47,071 nt of DNA. It comes from Candidatus Ligilactobacillus avistercoris (GTDB taxonomy: Bacteria; Bacillota; Bacilli; Lactobacillales; Lactobacillaceae). Where the stretch lies: NCBI GenBank assembly GCA_019119415.1, contig DWXB01000006.1, positions 1 to 47,071 of the forward strand, read 5' to 3'. A program made the translations under genes and the position numbers. The notes below the pieces were generated by a model, which did not search any database, was not told the DNA's origin, and worked only from the letters and a program-made list of their open reading frames with translations. Of this stretch, positions 7,950-17,505 are shown in pieces (the stretch's first letter is position 1; each line of letters opens with the position of its first letter).

Positions 7950-9713
7950 TTATTCTTCTGTCTCGAGGTGTAACTCATCCAACTGCTTCTGGGCCACCGG
8001 CCGCGGCGCGTTCGTCAACGGGTCAATCGCCTTGGAGTTCTTCGGGAACGCAATTACTTCCCGGATATTATCCCGCTTAGCAAGAAGCATTGCGAACCGG
8101 TCCAATCCCAGTGCTAAGCCGCCATGCGGTGGGAAGCCGTAGTCTAAAGCGTCCATAAACCAGCCAAACTGGGCCTCCGCCCGTTCCGGCGTGAACCCTA
8201 ACGCCTTAAACATCTTCTCCTGCACGTCCCGCTGGTGAATCCGGATTGACCCCCCACCAAGCTCGTAACCGTTCAGCACGATATCATAACTCTGGGCGTG
8301 CGCCTTGTGTGGATCCGTTTCAAGCAGAGCAACGTCCTCTTCGTTTGGCATCGTAAACGGATGGTGGGCGGCAATGTAGCGGCCAAATTCCTCACTGTAC
8401 TCGAATAGTGGCCAATCAACCACCCAGATAAAGGCAAACTCGTTCTCATCAATCATGCCCTGTTCCTTCGCAATGGCACACCGCAGGTACCCGAGGGAAT
8501 CCGCTACGACCTTCCGTTTGTCCGCTACAAATAACAGCAGGTCGCCTTCCTTGGCCGCCGTTGCGTCCTTAACGGCCTGAACCACCGCATCGTCCTTAAA
8601 GAACTTTGCGATCGGTCCGCTAAAGCCGTCCGCCGTAACCTTCATCCAGGCCAATCCCTTGGCCCCGAAGCGTTTAATGTACTCCTGCTTTTGTTCGATT
8701 TGTTTCCGGGAGTACTTCTCCGCTCCGTTTGGAACAGCGATGGCCTTGACCTGCCCACCGTTTTCAAGCGCACTATCAAAGACCTTAAACCCGGCTGGCC
8801 GGACCGCTTCAGCAACGTCCTTTAACTCCATGCCAAACCGAATATCTGGTTTGTCTGAGCCAAACCGGTCCATAGCCTCGTTCCACGTAATCCGCTGGAT
8901 TGGCGTCTTAATGTCAACCCCCAGCGTCTCCTTCATTACCCGCTTAAGGAGACCCTCAGTCATGGTTTGGATTTCTTCCGCGTCCATAAACGACATCTCC
9001 ATGTCAATCTGGGTAAATTCTGGCTGGCGATCGCCCCGAAGATCTTCATCCCGGAAGCAACGGGCAATCTGGTAGTACCGGTCAAAGCCCGCGCCCATCA
9101 ACAGCTGCTTAAACAGCTGCGGTGATTGCGGAAGCGCGTAAAACGATCCCGGATAAACCCGTGATGGCACCAGGTAGTCCCGCGCCCCTTCCGGCGTTGA
9201 CTTTGTCAAGTACGGCGTTTCCACGTTAATAAAGTCGTTTTCGTCGAGGTACCGGTGAACGGCCTGGGTAATCCGGTTCCGGATCAATAACGCCCGCTGC
9301 ATTTCTGGCCGCCGCAGATCCAGGTACCGGTACTTTAACCGTAAGTCATCCGCTGCGCTAATATCATCCTTAATTTCAAACGGCGTGGTCTTGGCCTTAT
9401 TCAGAATAATCATTTCCTGAACGTTGACCTCAACCTCCCCGGTCTTCATGTCAGGGTTGATTGCACCGTCTCCCCGTTTAACCACGGTTCCGTGGACCTC
9501 AATCACATCCTCACCGTGCAACGACTCCGCCGTATTCCGCACGGCTTCCGGCGTTTCCGGGTTAACGACCAGCTGCACAATACCATGCCGGTCCCGTAAA
9601 TCGATGAACACCAGGTTCCCGAGGTTCCGCTTCTTTTGGACCCAACCCTTTAAAACCACCTGCTGGTCAACAAACTCCGCCGTTACATTTCCACAATACG
9701 TTGTTCTTCTCAT
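7950..9713 (-). CDS. aspS: Aspartyl-tRNA synthetase
   Basis: A 587-aa class II synthetase that charges tRNA-Asp. It has an N-terminal OB-fold anticodon-binding domain ([23 protein letters not shown] region), motif 1 near [11 protein letters not shown], motif 2 ([17 protein letters not shown]), a bacterial GAD insert, and motif 3 ([12 protein letters not shown]). The size is typical of bacterial AspRS. It follows hisS by 11 bp, so both are made from one transcript controlled by the T-box leader upstream of hisS. Confidence 0.98.
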   Translation of the reverse strand: MRRTTYCGNVTAEFVDQQVVLKGWVQKKRNLGNLVFIDLRDRHGIVQLVVNPETPEAVRNTAESLHGEDVIEVHGTVVKRGDGAINPDMKTGEVEVNVQEMIILNKAKTTPFEIKDDISAADDLRLKYRYLDLRRPEMQRALLIRNRITQAVHRYLDENDFINVETPYLTKSTPEGARDYLVPSRVYPGSFYALPQSPQLFKQLLMGAGFDRYYQIARCFRDEDLRGDRQPEFTQIDMEMSFMDAEEIQTMTEGLLKRVMKETLGVDIKTPIQRITWNEAMDRFGSDKPDIRFGMELKDVAEAVRPAGFKVFDSALENGGQVKAIAVPNGAEKYSRKQIEQKQEYIKRFGAKGLAWMKVTADGFSGPIAKFFKDDAVVQAVKDATAAKEGDLLLFVADKRKVVADSLGYLRCAIAKEQGMIDENEFAFIWVVDWPLFEYSEEFGRYIAAHHPFTMPNEEDVALLETDPHKAHAQSYDIVLNGYELGGGSIRIHQRDVQEKMFKALGFTPERAEAQFGWFMDALDYGFPPHGGLALGLDRFAMLLAKRDNIREVIAFPKNSKAIDPLTNAPRPVAQKQLDELHLETEE

Positions 9714-9724
9714 GCTCCTACTCC

Positions 9725-11002
9725 CTACTTCAGTAACTCGTTAAAGTGCTGTTCAACATCTGCCAGGGAAACCTGCCGTTCCGTTCCCGTTGCCATTTCT
9801 TTCAGGTTAGCGGTCTGGTTCGCAAGTTCCTGTTGCCCGATAGTTAACGTGTAACGGGCGTTTAACCGGCTTGCCGTCTTAAACTGCCCCTTCGGTTTTC
9901 TTGCCAGGTAGTCCCGGTCAGCGCTAATTCCCTGCTGCCGCAAAGCCTGAACCACACGTAACGTTGCCGCATCCGTTTCCGCCCCGATTCCAACTACGTA
10001 TACGTCCAGCTGATCGTCAGTCGGTAAGTTGCCCTGTTCTGCTTCCAGGATTAAGAGGAGCCGTTCAACCCCAATCCCAAAACCGATTCCCGGTGTTTCC
10101 GGACCGCCGAGTTGTTCAACTAACCCGTTATACCGACCACCTGCACACACGGTCATCCACTTGCCACCAAAGGCCTGGGCGTTACTCATAATTTCAAAGA
10201 TTGTGTGGCTGTAGTAATCCAACCCCCGAACCATGTTCGGATCAACTTCGTATTCAATTCCTAGTTCATCAAGGAGCCGCTTCACCTGGTCAAAGTGTTC
10301 CTGGGCCGCTGGTGTCAGGTAATCAAGAATTGACGGGGCGTCCTTAACAATCTCCTGGTCGTGCTCATCCTTACTATCAAGCACCCGGAGAGGGTTCTTG
10401 TGTAACCGTTCCTTGGAGTCATCCGATAGCTCTGCTTCGTACGGGATTAAGAAGTCAATCAAAGCCTGCCGGTATGCCTTCCGGGATTCAACGTCTCCCA
10501 GCGTATTCAGGGCAATCCGTAATCCGCTTAACCCCAAGCGGTGGAGAAAGTCAACCGCCATAGCCATTACTTCGACATCTAAGGCTGGACTGTCCACCCC
10601 GAACGCTTCCACGCCAATCTGGTGGAATTCCCGGAGCCGACCAGACTGTGGCCGTTCATACCGGAACATCGGTCCCATGTAGTAGACCTTCAGGGGCTTT
10701 TGTACTTCCGGCCCGTACAGCTTGTTCTCAATGAACGCCCGGACAACACCGGCCGTTCCTTCCGGCCGTAACGTGATGTGCCGGCCACCCTTATCGTTAA
10801 AGTCGTACATTTCCTTCGTGACAATGTCTGACGTTTCCCCTGATGTCCGGGAGAAAACCTCGTAGTTTTCAAACATCGGCGTCCGGATTTCGTGGTACCG
10901 GTACTGGTTAAATAATTTCCGGGCAACCCCTTCAACGTACTGCCATGCAGCACTTTGGGTCGGTAAAATATCCGCGGTTCCCTTTGGCTTTTGGTACTTC
11001 AT
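9725..11002 (-). CDS. hisS: Histidyl-tRNA synthetase
   Basis: A 425-aa class II synthetase that charges tRNA-His. It has [16 protein letters not shown], motif 2 ([17 protein letters not shown]), the histidine-binding [14 protein letters not shown] and motif 3 ([16 protein letters not shown]), then a C-terminal anticodon-binding domain (about 330-425). The AGGAGGTTATTAAATG context supports the start. It is the first gene of hisS-aspS and is preceded by a T-box leader. Confidence 0.98.
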   Translation of the reverse strand: MKYQKPKGTADILPTQSAAWQYVEGVARKLFNQYRYHEIRTPMFENYEVFSRTSGETSDIVTKEMYDFNDKGGRHITLRPEGTAGVVRAFIENKLYGPEVQKPLKVYYMGPMFRYERPQSGRLREFHQIGVEAFGVDSPALDVEVMAMAVDFLHRLGLSGLRIALNTLGDVESRKAYRQALIDFLIPYEAELSDDSKERLHKNPLRVLDSKDEHDQEIVKDAPSILDYLTPAAQEHFDQVKRLLDELGIEYEVDPNMVRGLDYYSHTIFEIMSNAQAFGGKWMTVCAGGRYNGLVEQLGGPETPGIGFGIGVERLLLILEAEQGNLPTDDQLDVYVVGIGAETDAATLRVVQALRQQGISADRDYLARKPKGQFKTASRLNARYTLTIGQQELANQTANLKEMATGTERQVSLADVEQHFNELLK

Positions 11003-11040
11003 TTAATAACCTCCTCTAACAATGTCGGCCCTTCCAGTTA

Positions 11041-11260
11041 ATAAAATAAAAGCGCCCCATCCAGCAACAGCCAGATAAGGGCGCAACGTGGCGCGGTACC
11101 ACCTTATTTTTAACTTAACTGAGATAACGTATCACACGACATTGATTCAATGTACCTCAAGGGTGTCTTCCCCAACACTAACCCCGAACCTTCCACCATC
11201 CGTTCGGTCGCTACTGGTCGTTCACCAGGTACTAATCCCTCTCACTGGTTTTCATATTCA
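11041..11260 (-). promoter_or_regulatory. T-box riboswitch leader of hisS-aspS
   Basis: On the minus strand the leader carries the T-box core AAGGTGGTACCGCG (11092-11105) and then an intrinsic terminator, GCGCCC (11079-11084) with GGGGCGC (11052-11058), followed by T-rich sequence. Upstream is stem I with its distal hairpin (CCGAAC ... GTTCGG) and the specifier region GAAGACACC. Uncharged tRNA should stabilise the antiterminator and switch on hisS-aspS. The specifier region holds GAC (Asp, 11165-11167) overlapping CAC (His, 11163-11165). Confidence 0.92.
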
Positions 11261-11266
11261 ATTTTC

Positions 11267-11295
11267 AGAATACTGGCCGGGCCCCTAAAAGTCAA
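11267..11295 (-). promoter_or_regulatory. Promoter of hisS-aspS leader
   Basis: TTGACT (11290-11295), 17 bp, TATTCT (11267-11272) on the minus strand. It places the transcript start just before the T-box stem I. Confidence 0.8.
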
Positions 11296-11330
11296 GTCAT
11301 CCCCCGTTTTTAAAGCCCGTTTCTTTGTAC

Positions 11331-11336
11331 TATAAT
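11331..11336 (+). promoter_or_regulatory. -10 element of the amidase gene
   Basis: A perfect TATAAT lies 40 bp before the amidase ATG and is divergent from the hisS promoter. No good -35 box is seen. Confidence 0.55.
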
Positions 11337-11375
11337 GGCAAAGAACGACTAATTACACGGGAGTTGAACGCAATT

Positions 11376-12233
11376 ATGCAAACGAACCACCAGCACCGTC
11401 AACTACGGGGCGACCTGCTCGTTCTCATTGCGGTGTTCTGCGTTCTAGGCGGATACCTCGCCTACCGAACAAAAACATACCTTAACCAGACAACTATTCA
11501 ACAGACAACGACCATGCGGACCGGACCAGGAATTGAATACCGCGGCACAATGGAATTACCAAAGGGCACCCGCGTGGCGGTTATCCGCTCAAAGTATGAA
11601 TGGCTCAAGGTCACAACGAGCGCCAACCAACAAGGATGGGTGCCTGCCTGGAAACTTCCCGCCAAGTACCGCCCCGTAATCCGGAGCCTGAAAAACGCAA
11701 CGATTGTTATCGACCCCGGCCACGGCGGATCTGATTCAGGCGCCCTAGCCGTGCACGGGCAAATGGAAAAAACGTATACCCTGAAGTTTGCCCAGATGGT
11801 TGCAGCTAAACTTCGCGCGAAAGGCGCAAAGGTCTACCTGGCCCGCGATAGTGACCGGTTTGTCAGCTTGAAGGCCCGCCCTGCCCTGGCGAAACGGGTC
11901 CACGCCAACCTCTTTATTAGCTTCCACTTCGATTCTTCACCGGACGAAAACGAAGCCTCTGGGTTTACCACCTACTACTATCACCGGGGACCGTCCCTCC
12001 AACTTGCCCAGGACGTTAACCACCAAATGCGCCACCTTCCAATCACGGATAAGGGCTCGCGGTTCGGGAACTTCCTGGTAATCCGGAACAACACCGTTCC
12101 CGCGATTTTAATCGAAGGCGGGTACATTAACACGAGCCACGACTTCCAGTATATTCGCTCGCCCCGGTACCGCAACGTAATGACAAGTGATGTGGTCACC
12201 GGAGTGCAACATTTCATTGAGACTAACCACTAA
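11376..12233 (+). CDS. N-acetylmuramoyl-L-alanine amidase with SH3b domain
   Basis: A 285-aa cell-wall hydrolase that cleaves the bond between muramic acid and the peptide stem. It has a short basic N-terminus and one membrane segment (about 13-30), a bacterial SH3 domain (about 43-95, ending GWVPAWKL), and an amidase_3 domain (109-283). The zinc ligands are visible as H116 (DPGHGG), E131 and H184 (ISFHFDS), with catalytic E247 (LIEGGY). The start is moved to the second in-frame ATG because the first overlaps the -10 box; GGGAG lies before the chosen ATG. It is probably anchored outside the membrane. Confidence 0.93.
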   Translation: MQTNHQHRQLRGDLLVLIAVFCVLGGYLAYRTKTYLNQTTIQQTTTMRTGPGIEYRGTMELPKGTRVAVIRSKYEWLKVTTSANQQGWVPAWKLPAKYRPVIRSLKNATIVIDPGHGGSDSGALAVHGQMEKTYTLKFAQMVAAKLRAKGAKVYLARDSDRFVSLKARPALAKRVHANLFISFHFDSSPDENEASGFTTYYYHRGPSLQLAQDVNHQMRHLPITDKGSRFGNFLVIRNNTVPAILIEGGYINTSHDFQYIRSPRYRNVMTSDVVTGVQHFIETNH

Positions 12234-12235
12234 CC

Positions 12236-12268
12236 AAAAAGGGATGCGCTAAAAAGGTGCATCCCTTT
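12236..12268. terminator. Bidirectional terminator between amidase and HAD genes
   Basis: AAAGGGATGC and GCATCCCTTT form a 10-bp stem. The minus strand has the better T run (TTTTT), for the HAD-gene operon. Confidence 0.8.
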
Positions 12269-12310
12269 ATCGTTTGCTGTAAGTAACCAGACTGAATTAT
12301 ACAGCCCAAT

Positions 12311-12940
12311 TTAAGCTTTTTTATCAACAAGCTCCCACATTGACTTAATCCGTTTATCCGGGTTTCCGTCCTCGTTAATGATGTTGTCCGGGTCAAAGAG
12401 AATCCCCTTCATGCCCGCATTATGCCCCGCCTCGACGTCCAAGGCGCGGTCACCAATCATGGTTGCGTGTTCCTTATCAACGGCGTATTCGTTACATAAA
12501 TAGTTGAGGGAAGCCGGGTCCGGTTTCCGGGGAAACGATAACTTCGAGGTCACAAAACCACTGAAGAGCTTCTTTAACCCGTCACGTTCCAAAATTGCGA
12601 CGGCCTGTTCATCGCGGTGGGTTAACAGGAAGTTCCGTCCGCCATGATCGACAACCTGCGCGCACACCTCGGCAACCCCCGGAAACGGGTGCATTTCATC
12701 GTGACGCTGTTCCTCGTATTCCTTGTATGCTGCCCGGGCAGTCGGTTCGTCCAGTTCAGGATGATTCGTTAACGCCCACTTGAACGTCCGCCCCAGTGAC
12801 GTCTGCCGCATGTGGTGGTACACCTCATCCTTTTTCACCTTAATGTGTTGTTCCTGCATTGCGTGAACAAACGCAGCCACCATTACCGGGTATGTATTGT
12901 ACAACGTTCCGTCAAAGTCCCAGAAGTAGGTCTCGCTCAT
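12311..12940 (-). CDS. HAD-superfamily phosphatase
   Basis: A 209-aa HAD hydrolase of the phosphoglycolate phosphatase-like group. All four motifs are present: D8 and D10 (DFDGTLYN), T107 (LLTHRD), K139 (RKPDP) and D164 with D168 (MIGDRALDVE), with a helical cap between motifs 1 and 2. The substrate is unknown. It lies 14 bp after dtd and is the last gene of the prmA-rsmE-rel-dtd run. Confidence 0.88.
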   Translation of the reverse strand: MSETYFWDFDGTLYNTYPVMVAAFVHAMQEQHIKVKKDEVYHHMRQTSLGRTFKWALTNHPELDEPTARAAYKEYEEQRHDEMHPFPGVAEVCAQVVDHGGRNFLLTHRDEQAVAILERDGLKKLFSGFVTSKLSFPRKPDPASLNYLCNEYAVDKEHATMIGDRALDVEAGHNAGMKGILFDPDNIINEDGNPDKRIKSMWELVDKKA

Positions 12941-12954
12941 GGTTCTCCCTCTTT

Positions 12955-13401
12955 CTACTTGTTGTTAGTGTCATAAATAATGGTAACCGGGCCGTCGTTG
13001 ACCAGGTCAACCTGCATGTCAGCGCCAAACTGCCCCGTTGCAACTGGGATGCCGGTTTCCCGCAGGCAGGTAACGAACTGTTCATAGTGACGGTGCGCCT
13101 TCTCCGCCTCTTCGGCCGCCGTAAAACTCGGCCGGTTCCCCCGGCGGGTATTGGCGTACAGGGTAAACTGAGAAACAGCTAAAATCGCCCCGCCAACCGC
13201 CTGAATATTCTGGTTCATTTTACCATCCGCATCAGTAAAGATTCGCGCCCGGGTAATTTTCCGGGTACAGTACTCAATCTCTGCTGGTCCGTCCCCATCA
13301 GTGAACCCGACTAATAGTACCACGCCCGTTCCAATTTTACCAATTACGGTTTTGTTAACCGTCACCTGGGCCCGCTTAACCCGCTGCAAAACAACCCGCA
13401 T
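12955..13401 (-). CDS. dtd: D-aminoacyl-tRNA deacylase
   Basis: A 148-aa proofreading enzyme that removes D-amino acids (and glycine from tRNA-Ala) from tRNA. It has the two signature motifs: SQFTLYA and the Gly-cisPro motif NDGPVTI near the C-terminus. The length is normal, and AGGAGGAG precedes the ATG. It follows rel by 11 bp; rel-dtd is a widely conserved pair in Firmicutes. Confidence 0.97.
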   Translation of the reverse strand: MRVVLQRVKRAQVTVNKTVIGKIGTGVVLLVGFTDGDGPAEIEYCTRKITRARIFTDADGKMNQNIQAVGGAILAVSQFTLYANTRRGNRPSFTAAEEAEKAHRHYEQFVTCLRETGIPVATGQFGADMQVDLVNDGPVTIIYDTNNK

Positions 13402-13412
13402 TTTTACTCCTC

Positions 13413-15629
13413 CTAGTGAATCGGCCGCTTAACAACATACACGTCCGGCACGCGCTTGACGTTATCAATCACGCGCTGGAAGTGAGCCTGATCCCGAATT
13501 GCCATGGCAACCGTAATAATCACCGTCCGCTGGTGGTTAACGCGCCCGTTGATGGACGTGATGTTTTTCACCGTGTTGGTCACGGCCTGCAACACATCCG
13601 TCAGCAAGCCCGACCGATTATACCCCTGAACCTCAAGTTCAGCCTCGTATGTCCGGTCAGTTCCGGGAATCATGTTCCAATCAACCGCCACCAGCCGGGC
13701 ATCCTCACCCTGAGGAATATTCGGACACCCAACGCGGTGGACCGATACCCCGCGGCCCTTGGTAATGTAGCCGATAATCTCATCGCCCGGAATTGGATTA
13801 CAACACCGACTTAGGTGCATCATCATGTTATCGGCCCCTTCAAGGAGCACGGCATCGTTTGGCTTTGGCCGTTTCTTTTCGTGGTGATCATCAGCTGCCG
13901 TGGATTCATGCTGCAGGACAGCCTGCTCTCTGGCGGCGTCCCGCTGCGCCTGTTGTTCCTTCCGAATCGCTTCTGTCAGCCGGTTAACTACCCCTTCAGG
14001 TTGAAGCTCACCAAACCCAACCGCCGCATACATATCATCCGCTGAGGTCAACTGCCGTTTAGCTAACACCCTGTCAATATTTGCGGGGGTCAATACCTGC
14101 CGCGGATTATACCCCGCATCCAATAGGGCGTGGTCAATGATGTCGCGGCCCTTATCAATGTTTTGTTCCCGGTCACGGCGCTTAAAGAAGCGCTTAATCT
14201 TGTTCCGGGCCCGACTCGTCCGCACCATGTCCAGCCAGTCATTACTTGGCCCCGCTGAATTCTTGGAAGTTAAGATGTCCACAATATCCCCGTTCTTAAC
14301 GTGGTAATCAAGCGGGACGATCTTCCCGTTGACCTTGGCGCCCGTTGTACGGTTCCCGATTTCCGTATGGATGGCGTACGCAACGTCAAGGGGACCAGCG
14401 CCCTGCGGGAGTTCGACCACCTCACCCTTAGGGGTAAAAATGTAAACCCGGTCGCCAAAGAGGTCGCCCTTCACGCTTTCCATGAAGTCACTGGCATCGG
14501 TCGTTTCATGCTGCAATTCAACGATTTCCTTAAACAGGTTCAGCCGGTCGCCCGTGGCACTCTGCTTCACTCCGCTAGTATTGCCTTCCTTGTATGCCCA
14601 GTGAGCCGCAATTCCGTACTCAGCAACCCGGTGCATCTTCTTCGTCCGAATCTGGACCTCTAACGGTTTCCCCTGCGGGCCAATCACCGTCGTGTGGAGT
14701 GACTGGTACATATTGGCTTTAGGCATTGCGATGTAGTCCTTGAACCGTCCCGGCATCGGTTTCCATTCCGAGTGGATTGCTCCCAGCACGGCGTAGCAGT
14801 CCTTAATGGAGTCCACCACTACCCGGACAGCGAGTAAGTCATAAATCTGACTAAACTCCTTGTGCTGGTCGTGCATTTTCCGGTAAATAGAATAGATGTG
14901 CTTGGGCCGCCCGTAGATTTCACAATCAAGGTGCAGGCCTACGATTACCCGGCGAATTTCCTGAATCGCCGCGTTAATGTAGTGCACCCGTTCTTCCCGC
15001 TTGGCGTTCATTAGGTGCACAATCCGGTAATACTGCTGGGGATTGAGGTACCGGAGGGAGAGGTCCTCCAGTTCCCATTTGATGGTGTTAATTCCCAAAC
15101 GGTCCGCTAACGGCGCGTATATTTCGAGCGTTTCATTGGCAATCCGGCGCTGTTTATCCGGCCGCAAGTGAACCAGGGTGCGCATGTTATGCAGCCGGTC
15201 CGCAAGCTTCACAATAATCACCCGGAGGTCCTGGGCCATCGCAAGTAATAGCTTCCGGTGGTTCGCAGCCAACCGCTCTTCATGGGACTTGTACTGGATT
15301 TTGCTTAGCTTAGTTACCCCGTCGACAATCACTTCTACGTCGTGACCAAAAAGTTCACCCACATCGCCAAGGGTGACCGGCGTATCCTCCACCACGTCGT
15401 GCAGGTAACCGGCCGCCACCGTTTCGGGATCCATGTGCAGGTTGGCTAAAATACCAGCCACCTGAATGGGATGAATAATGTACGGTTCGCCGGACTGCCG
15501 CCGCTGTTCGCGGTGAACGTACGTTGCAAAGTCACATGCCCGCTGAACGAACGCAACGTGGTCATCATTCATGTACTCCCGGCACATATCAACAACGTCC
15601 TGTGCATCCCAAACTGTTTCCTGCTTCAC
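13413..15629 (-). CDS. rel: Bifunctional (p)ppGpp synthetase/hydrolase
   Basis: A 738-aa long RSH enzyme that makes and degrades the alarmone (p)ppGpp in the stringent response. The HD hydrolase domain keeps H53, H77-D78 (YLHDVVEDT) and N148 (KLADRLHN). The synthetase domain has GRPKHIYSIYRK (240-251), D264 and E324 (EVQIRT). A TGS domain (about 395-455), helical region, cysteine-containing region (SRCCNPIPGD) and C-terminal ACT domain (about 665-738) follow. Both catalytic sites look intact. The start codon is GTG, with GGAGG nine bases upstream. An annotator may also call this relA. Confidence 0.97.
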   Translation of the reverse strand: MKQETVWDAQDVVDMCREYMNDDHVAFVQRACDFATYVHREQRRQSGEPYIIHPIQVAGILANLHMDPETVAAGYLHDVVEDTPVTLGDVGELFGHDVEVIVDGVTKLSKIQYKSHEERLAANHRKLLLAMAQDLRVIIVKLADRLHNMRTLVHLRPDKQRRIANETLEIYAPLADRLGINTIKWELEDLSLRYLNPQQYYRIVHLMNAKREERVHYINAAIQEIRRVIVGLHLDCEIYGRPKHIYSIYRKMHDQHKEFSQIYDLLAVRVVVDSIKDCYAVLGAIHSEWKPMPGRFKDYIAMPKANMYQSLHTTVIGPQGKPLEVQIRTKKMHRVAEYGIAAHWAYKEGNTSGVKQSATGDRLNLFKEIVELQHETTDASDFMESVKGDLFGDRVYIFTPKGEVVELPQGAGPLDVAYAIHTEIGNRTTGAKVNGKIVPLDYHVKNGDIVDILTSKNSAGPSNDWLDMVRTSRARNKIKRFFKRRDREQNIDKGRDIIDHALLDAGYNPRQVLTPANIDRVLAKRQLTSADDMYAAVGFGELQPEGVVNRLTEAIRKEQQAQRDAAREQAVLQHESTAADDHHEKKRPKPNDAVLLEGADNMMMHLSRCCNPIPGDEIIGYITKGRGVSVHRVGCPNIPQGEDARLVAVDWNMIPGTDRTYEAELEVQGYNRSGLLTDVLQAVTNTVKNITSINGRVNHQRTVIITVAMAIRDQAHFQRVIDNVKRVPDVYVVKRPIH

Positions 15630-15671
15630 GGTCCCATTCCTCCAAATCCAGAAGTATTTATTCCTATCTTA

Positions 15672-16448
15672 CTACTTATCCTCCAAAACGCCCATCCGGG
15701 TTCCTGGGGTAAGCTCAGTTGCATACGATAACGTCGCTAAGACATACAACGGCGCGGTTTCGGCCCGTAAAATTCGCGGACCTAACCCCACTGCCGTGTA
15801 GCCCGCCCGTTGCAGTGCTGTGACCTCCGCGGGGGCAAGCCCCCCTTCCGGCCCAATCACCACGTTGACCGTATCCTTCGGCATGAGCGCCTGGACCTGC
15901 TGTCCTAAGCGGGTGACCTCGCCCTGCTTGGCTTCCTCTTCGTACGCCACTAGTTTTACCGCGTACTCCTGCGTGGCAACCGCTTCAATTCCTGGAACAT
16001 ACTCAACGGTCGGGATGACTAGCCGGTGGGACTGTTCAGCCGCGCCCTGCACAATTTTCTGTAACCGCTCAACCTTCCGTGCCTGTTTACTTGCCTGCCA
16101 CTTAGCCACCGCGTACTGGCTATCACAGAAAACAAAGTGTGTGGCGCCAAGCTCCGTCCCCTTTTGCACAATCCACTCGACCTTGTTCTTCTTGGGAACC
16201 CCGCACGTAATTGTTACCTCAACCGGAAGTTCAACGGGGCGGGTGACCTCCCGCACGACGTGGCCGGTGACCCGGTGCGGACTAACTTCTTCCAGTTCAA
16301 CCACGTAACACCGGCGATCCGGATGAACTAGCTCAACCTGATCCCCCGCCTGCATCCGCATTACGGTTGCAATGTGGCGGTAGGTTTCTTCCGGAAGTAC
16401 AAAAGAAGCGGTTAGTGAAAATGGAACGGAACTAAAGTAATGCTGCAT
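15672..16448 (-). CDS. rsmE: 16S rRNA (uracil1498-N3)-methyltransferase
   Basis: A 258-aa SPOUT methyltransferase. It has an N-terminal PUA-like region (PEETYRHIATVMRMQAGDQV) and a C-terminal SAM-binding knot (VVIGPEGGLAPAEV; LGPRILRAETA). It modifies U1498 of 16S rRNA. Its ATG overlaps the prmA stop by one base (TAATG), showing translational coupling. The prmA-rsmE pair is conserved in Firmicutes. Confidence 0.96.
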   Translation of the reverse strand: MQHYFSSVPFSLTASFVLPEETYRHIATVMRMQAGDQVELVHPDRRCYVVELEEVSPHRVTGHVVREVTRPVELPVEVTITCGVPKKNKVEWIVQKGTELGATHFVFCDSQYAVAKWQASKQARKVERLQKIVQGAAEQSHRLVIPTVEYVPGIEAVATQEYAVKLVAYEEEAKQGEVTRLGQQVQALMPKDTVNVVIGPEGGLAPAEVTALQRAGYTAVGLGPRILRAETAPLYVLATLSYATELTPGTRMGVLEDK

Positions 16449-17329
16449 TATTCATCCTCCCCTGGCCGGCGGGCAATGAGGGCAACCCAGTCCCCCCGCT
16501 GCACCGTTTCTTCAAGCACAAAACCTGCTGCAGTCAACGTATCAACTAGTTGCTCCTTCTTTGCGGTAATGATTCCCGACAATAATAAGTGGCCCGCTGG
16601 TTTCAAACAATTCCACGCCTGGGGAATGAGCGGGGTGAGAACATCCGGCAAGATATTGGCCGTAATTAAGTCAACCTGCCGGGCAACCCCGTCCAGCATG
16701 CTACCCACGCTCACCGTAATGGGTGCTGCTTGGGGATTAAGCTGAAGGTTCCGCTTAGCTGATGCCACGGCGTCTTCGCTAATATCGTTGGCCGTAACCC
16801 GGGATACCCCCAGCATTCGAGCGTAAATTGCTAAAATTCCCGAACCCGTACCGACGTCAATCATTTCTTCGCCGCCACGAACAACGGCTTCGAGGGCCTG
16901 CAATGTAAGCCGGGTCGTCGGGTGGGTTCCCGTTCCAAACGCCTTACCCGGATCAAGGTAAATCAACCGTTCACCAGGTTGCTGGAGCTGGTAATCCTCC
17001 CAGCGGGGAACAATCGTTAACCACCGCGTTAACCGCACCGGATGGTAGTACTGCTCCCACTTATCAACCCAGTCGGCATCATCCCGCGCCTGGACGCGGA
17101 CGGTGCCCTTCCCAGGATTAAGGCCGTACTGTGCTAATCCCTGCACCTGCGTTTCAATTTGAGCCACCACTTCAGGTAGGGCCGTTGTCGCTGGGAAATA
17201 CGTAATTAATTGGTATTCCGTTCCCGAATCGTCGAACTGGACACCCCCAGCGCCGTTTGTCATTAAAATGTTGGTAACCGCATCCGCCGCCTCAGCAGTT
17301 GTCACCACGCGAACTTCATTCCACTTCAT
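16448..17329 (-). CDS. prmA: Ribosomal protein L11 methyltransferase
   Basis: A 293-aa SAM-dependent enzyme that methylates ribosomal protein L11. It has the PrmA signature DPGKAFGTGTHPTTRL, SAM-binding motif I (MIDVGTGSGILAIYA) and the catalytic-loop-like TANILPDVL. The start at MKWNEVRVV is the family start and has a purine-rich ribosome site (GGAAGAGG); a longer reading would add 41 unlikely residues. It is the first gene of a five-gene minus-strand operon. Confidence 0.95.
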   Translation of the reverse strand: MKWNEVRVVTTAEAADAVTNILMTNGAGGVQFDDSGTEYQLITYFPATTALPEVVAQIETQVQGLAQYGLNPGKGTVRVQARDDADWVDKWEQYYHPVRLTRWLTIVPRWEDYQLQQPGERLIYLDPGKAFGTGTHPTTRLTLQALEAVVRGGEEMIDVGTGSGILAIYARMLGVSRVTANDISEDAVASAKRNLQLNPQAAPITVSVGSMLDGVARQVDLITANILPDVLTPLIPQAWNCLKPAGHLLLSGIITAKKEQLVDTLTAAGFVLEETVQRGDWVALIARRPGEDE

Positions 17330-17360
17330 CGCGTTCCTCTTCCTTCCGGGATTCAGTTTT

Positions 17361-17375
17361 GACCAAAATTTGGTC
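17361..17375. promoter_or_regulatory. 15-bp palindrome between prmA and the nucleoside hydrolase gene
   Basis: GACCAAA and TTTGGTC flank one central base, about 30 bp upstream of prmA in the divergent region. The length and symmetry suit a repressor site, but no regulator is tied to it here. The rest of the gap holds weak promoter-like sequences only. Confidence 0.4.
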
Positions 17376-17468
17376 GTCTTGCTACCAATATAGCGTATTT
17401 TACAAACAACGACTAGTTTCCCACCCCACAAAATCGCGGGGCTTCCCCACACAAAGGGAATTTTCTGC

Positions 17469-17474
17469 TACACT
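17469..17474 (+). promoter_or_regulatory. Extended -10 of the nucleoside hydrolase gene
   Basis: TGC followed by TACACT forms an extended -10 element 32 bp before the chosen ATG. No clear -35 box. Confidence 0.4.
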
Positions 17475-17505
17475 GGAGATAATTATTACTATGGAAGTGA
17501 ACAGC

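Noticed and set aside
8659-9075. Plus-strand ORF of 138 codons opposite aspS
   Set aside because: It lies wholly antisense to a conserved synthetase, is serine/arginine-rich, and has no recognisable motif: a frame shadow in GC-rich DNA.
15627-15643. Three-codon ORF (ATG GGA CCG TGA) overlapping the rel start
   Set aside because: It is very short and out of frame. The GTG start of rel has a proper ribosome site, so this is most likely chance.
15820-16308. Plus-strand ORF of 162 codons opposite rsmE
   Set aside because: It is antisense to a clear rsmE gene, with low-complexity serine/threonine composition and no ribosome site.
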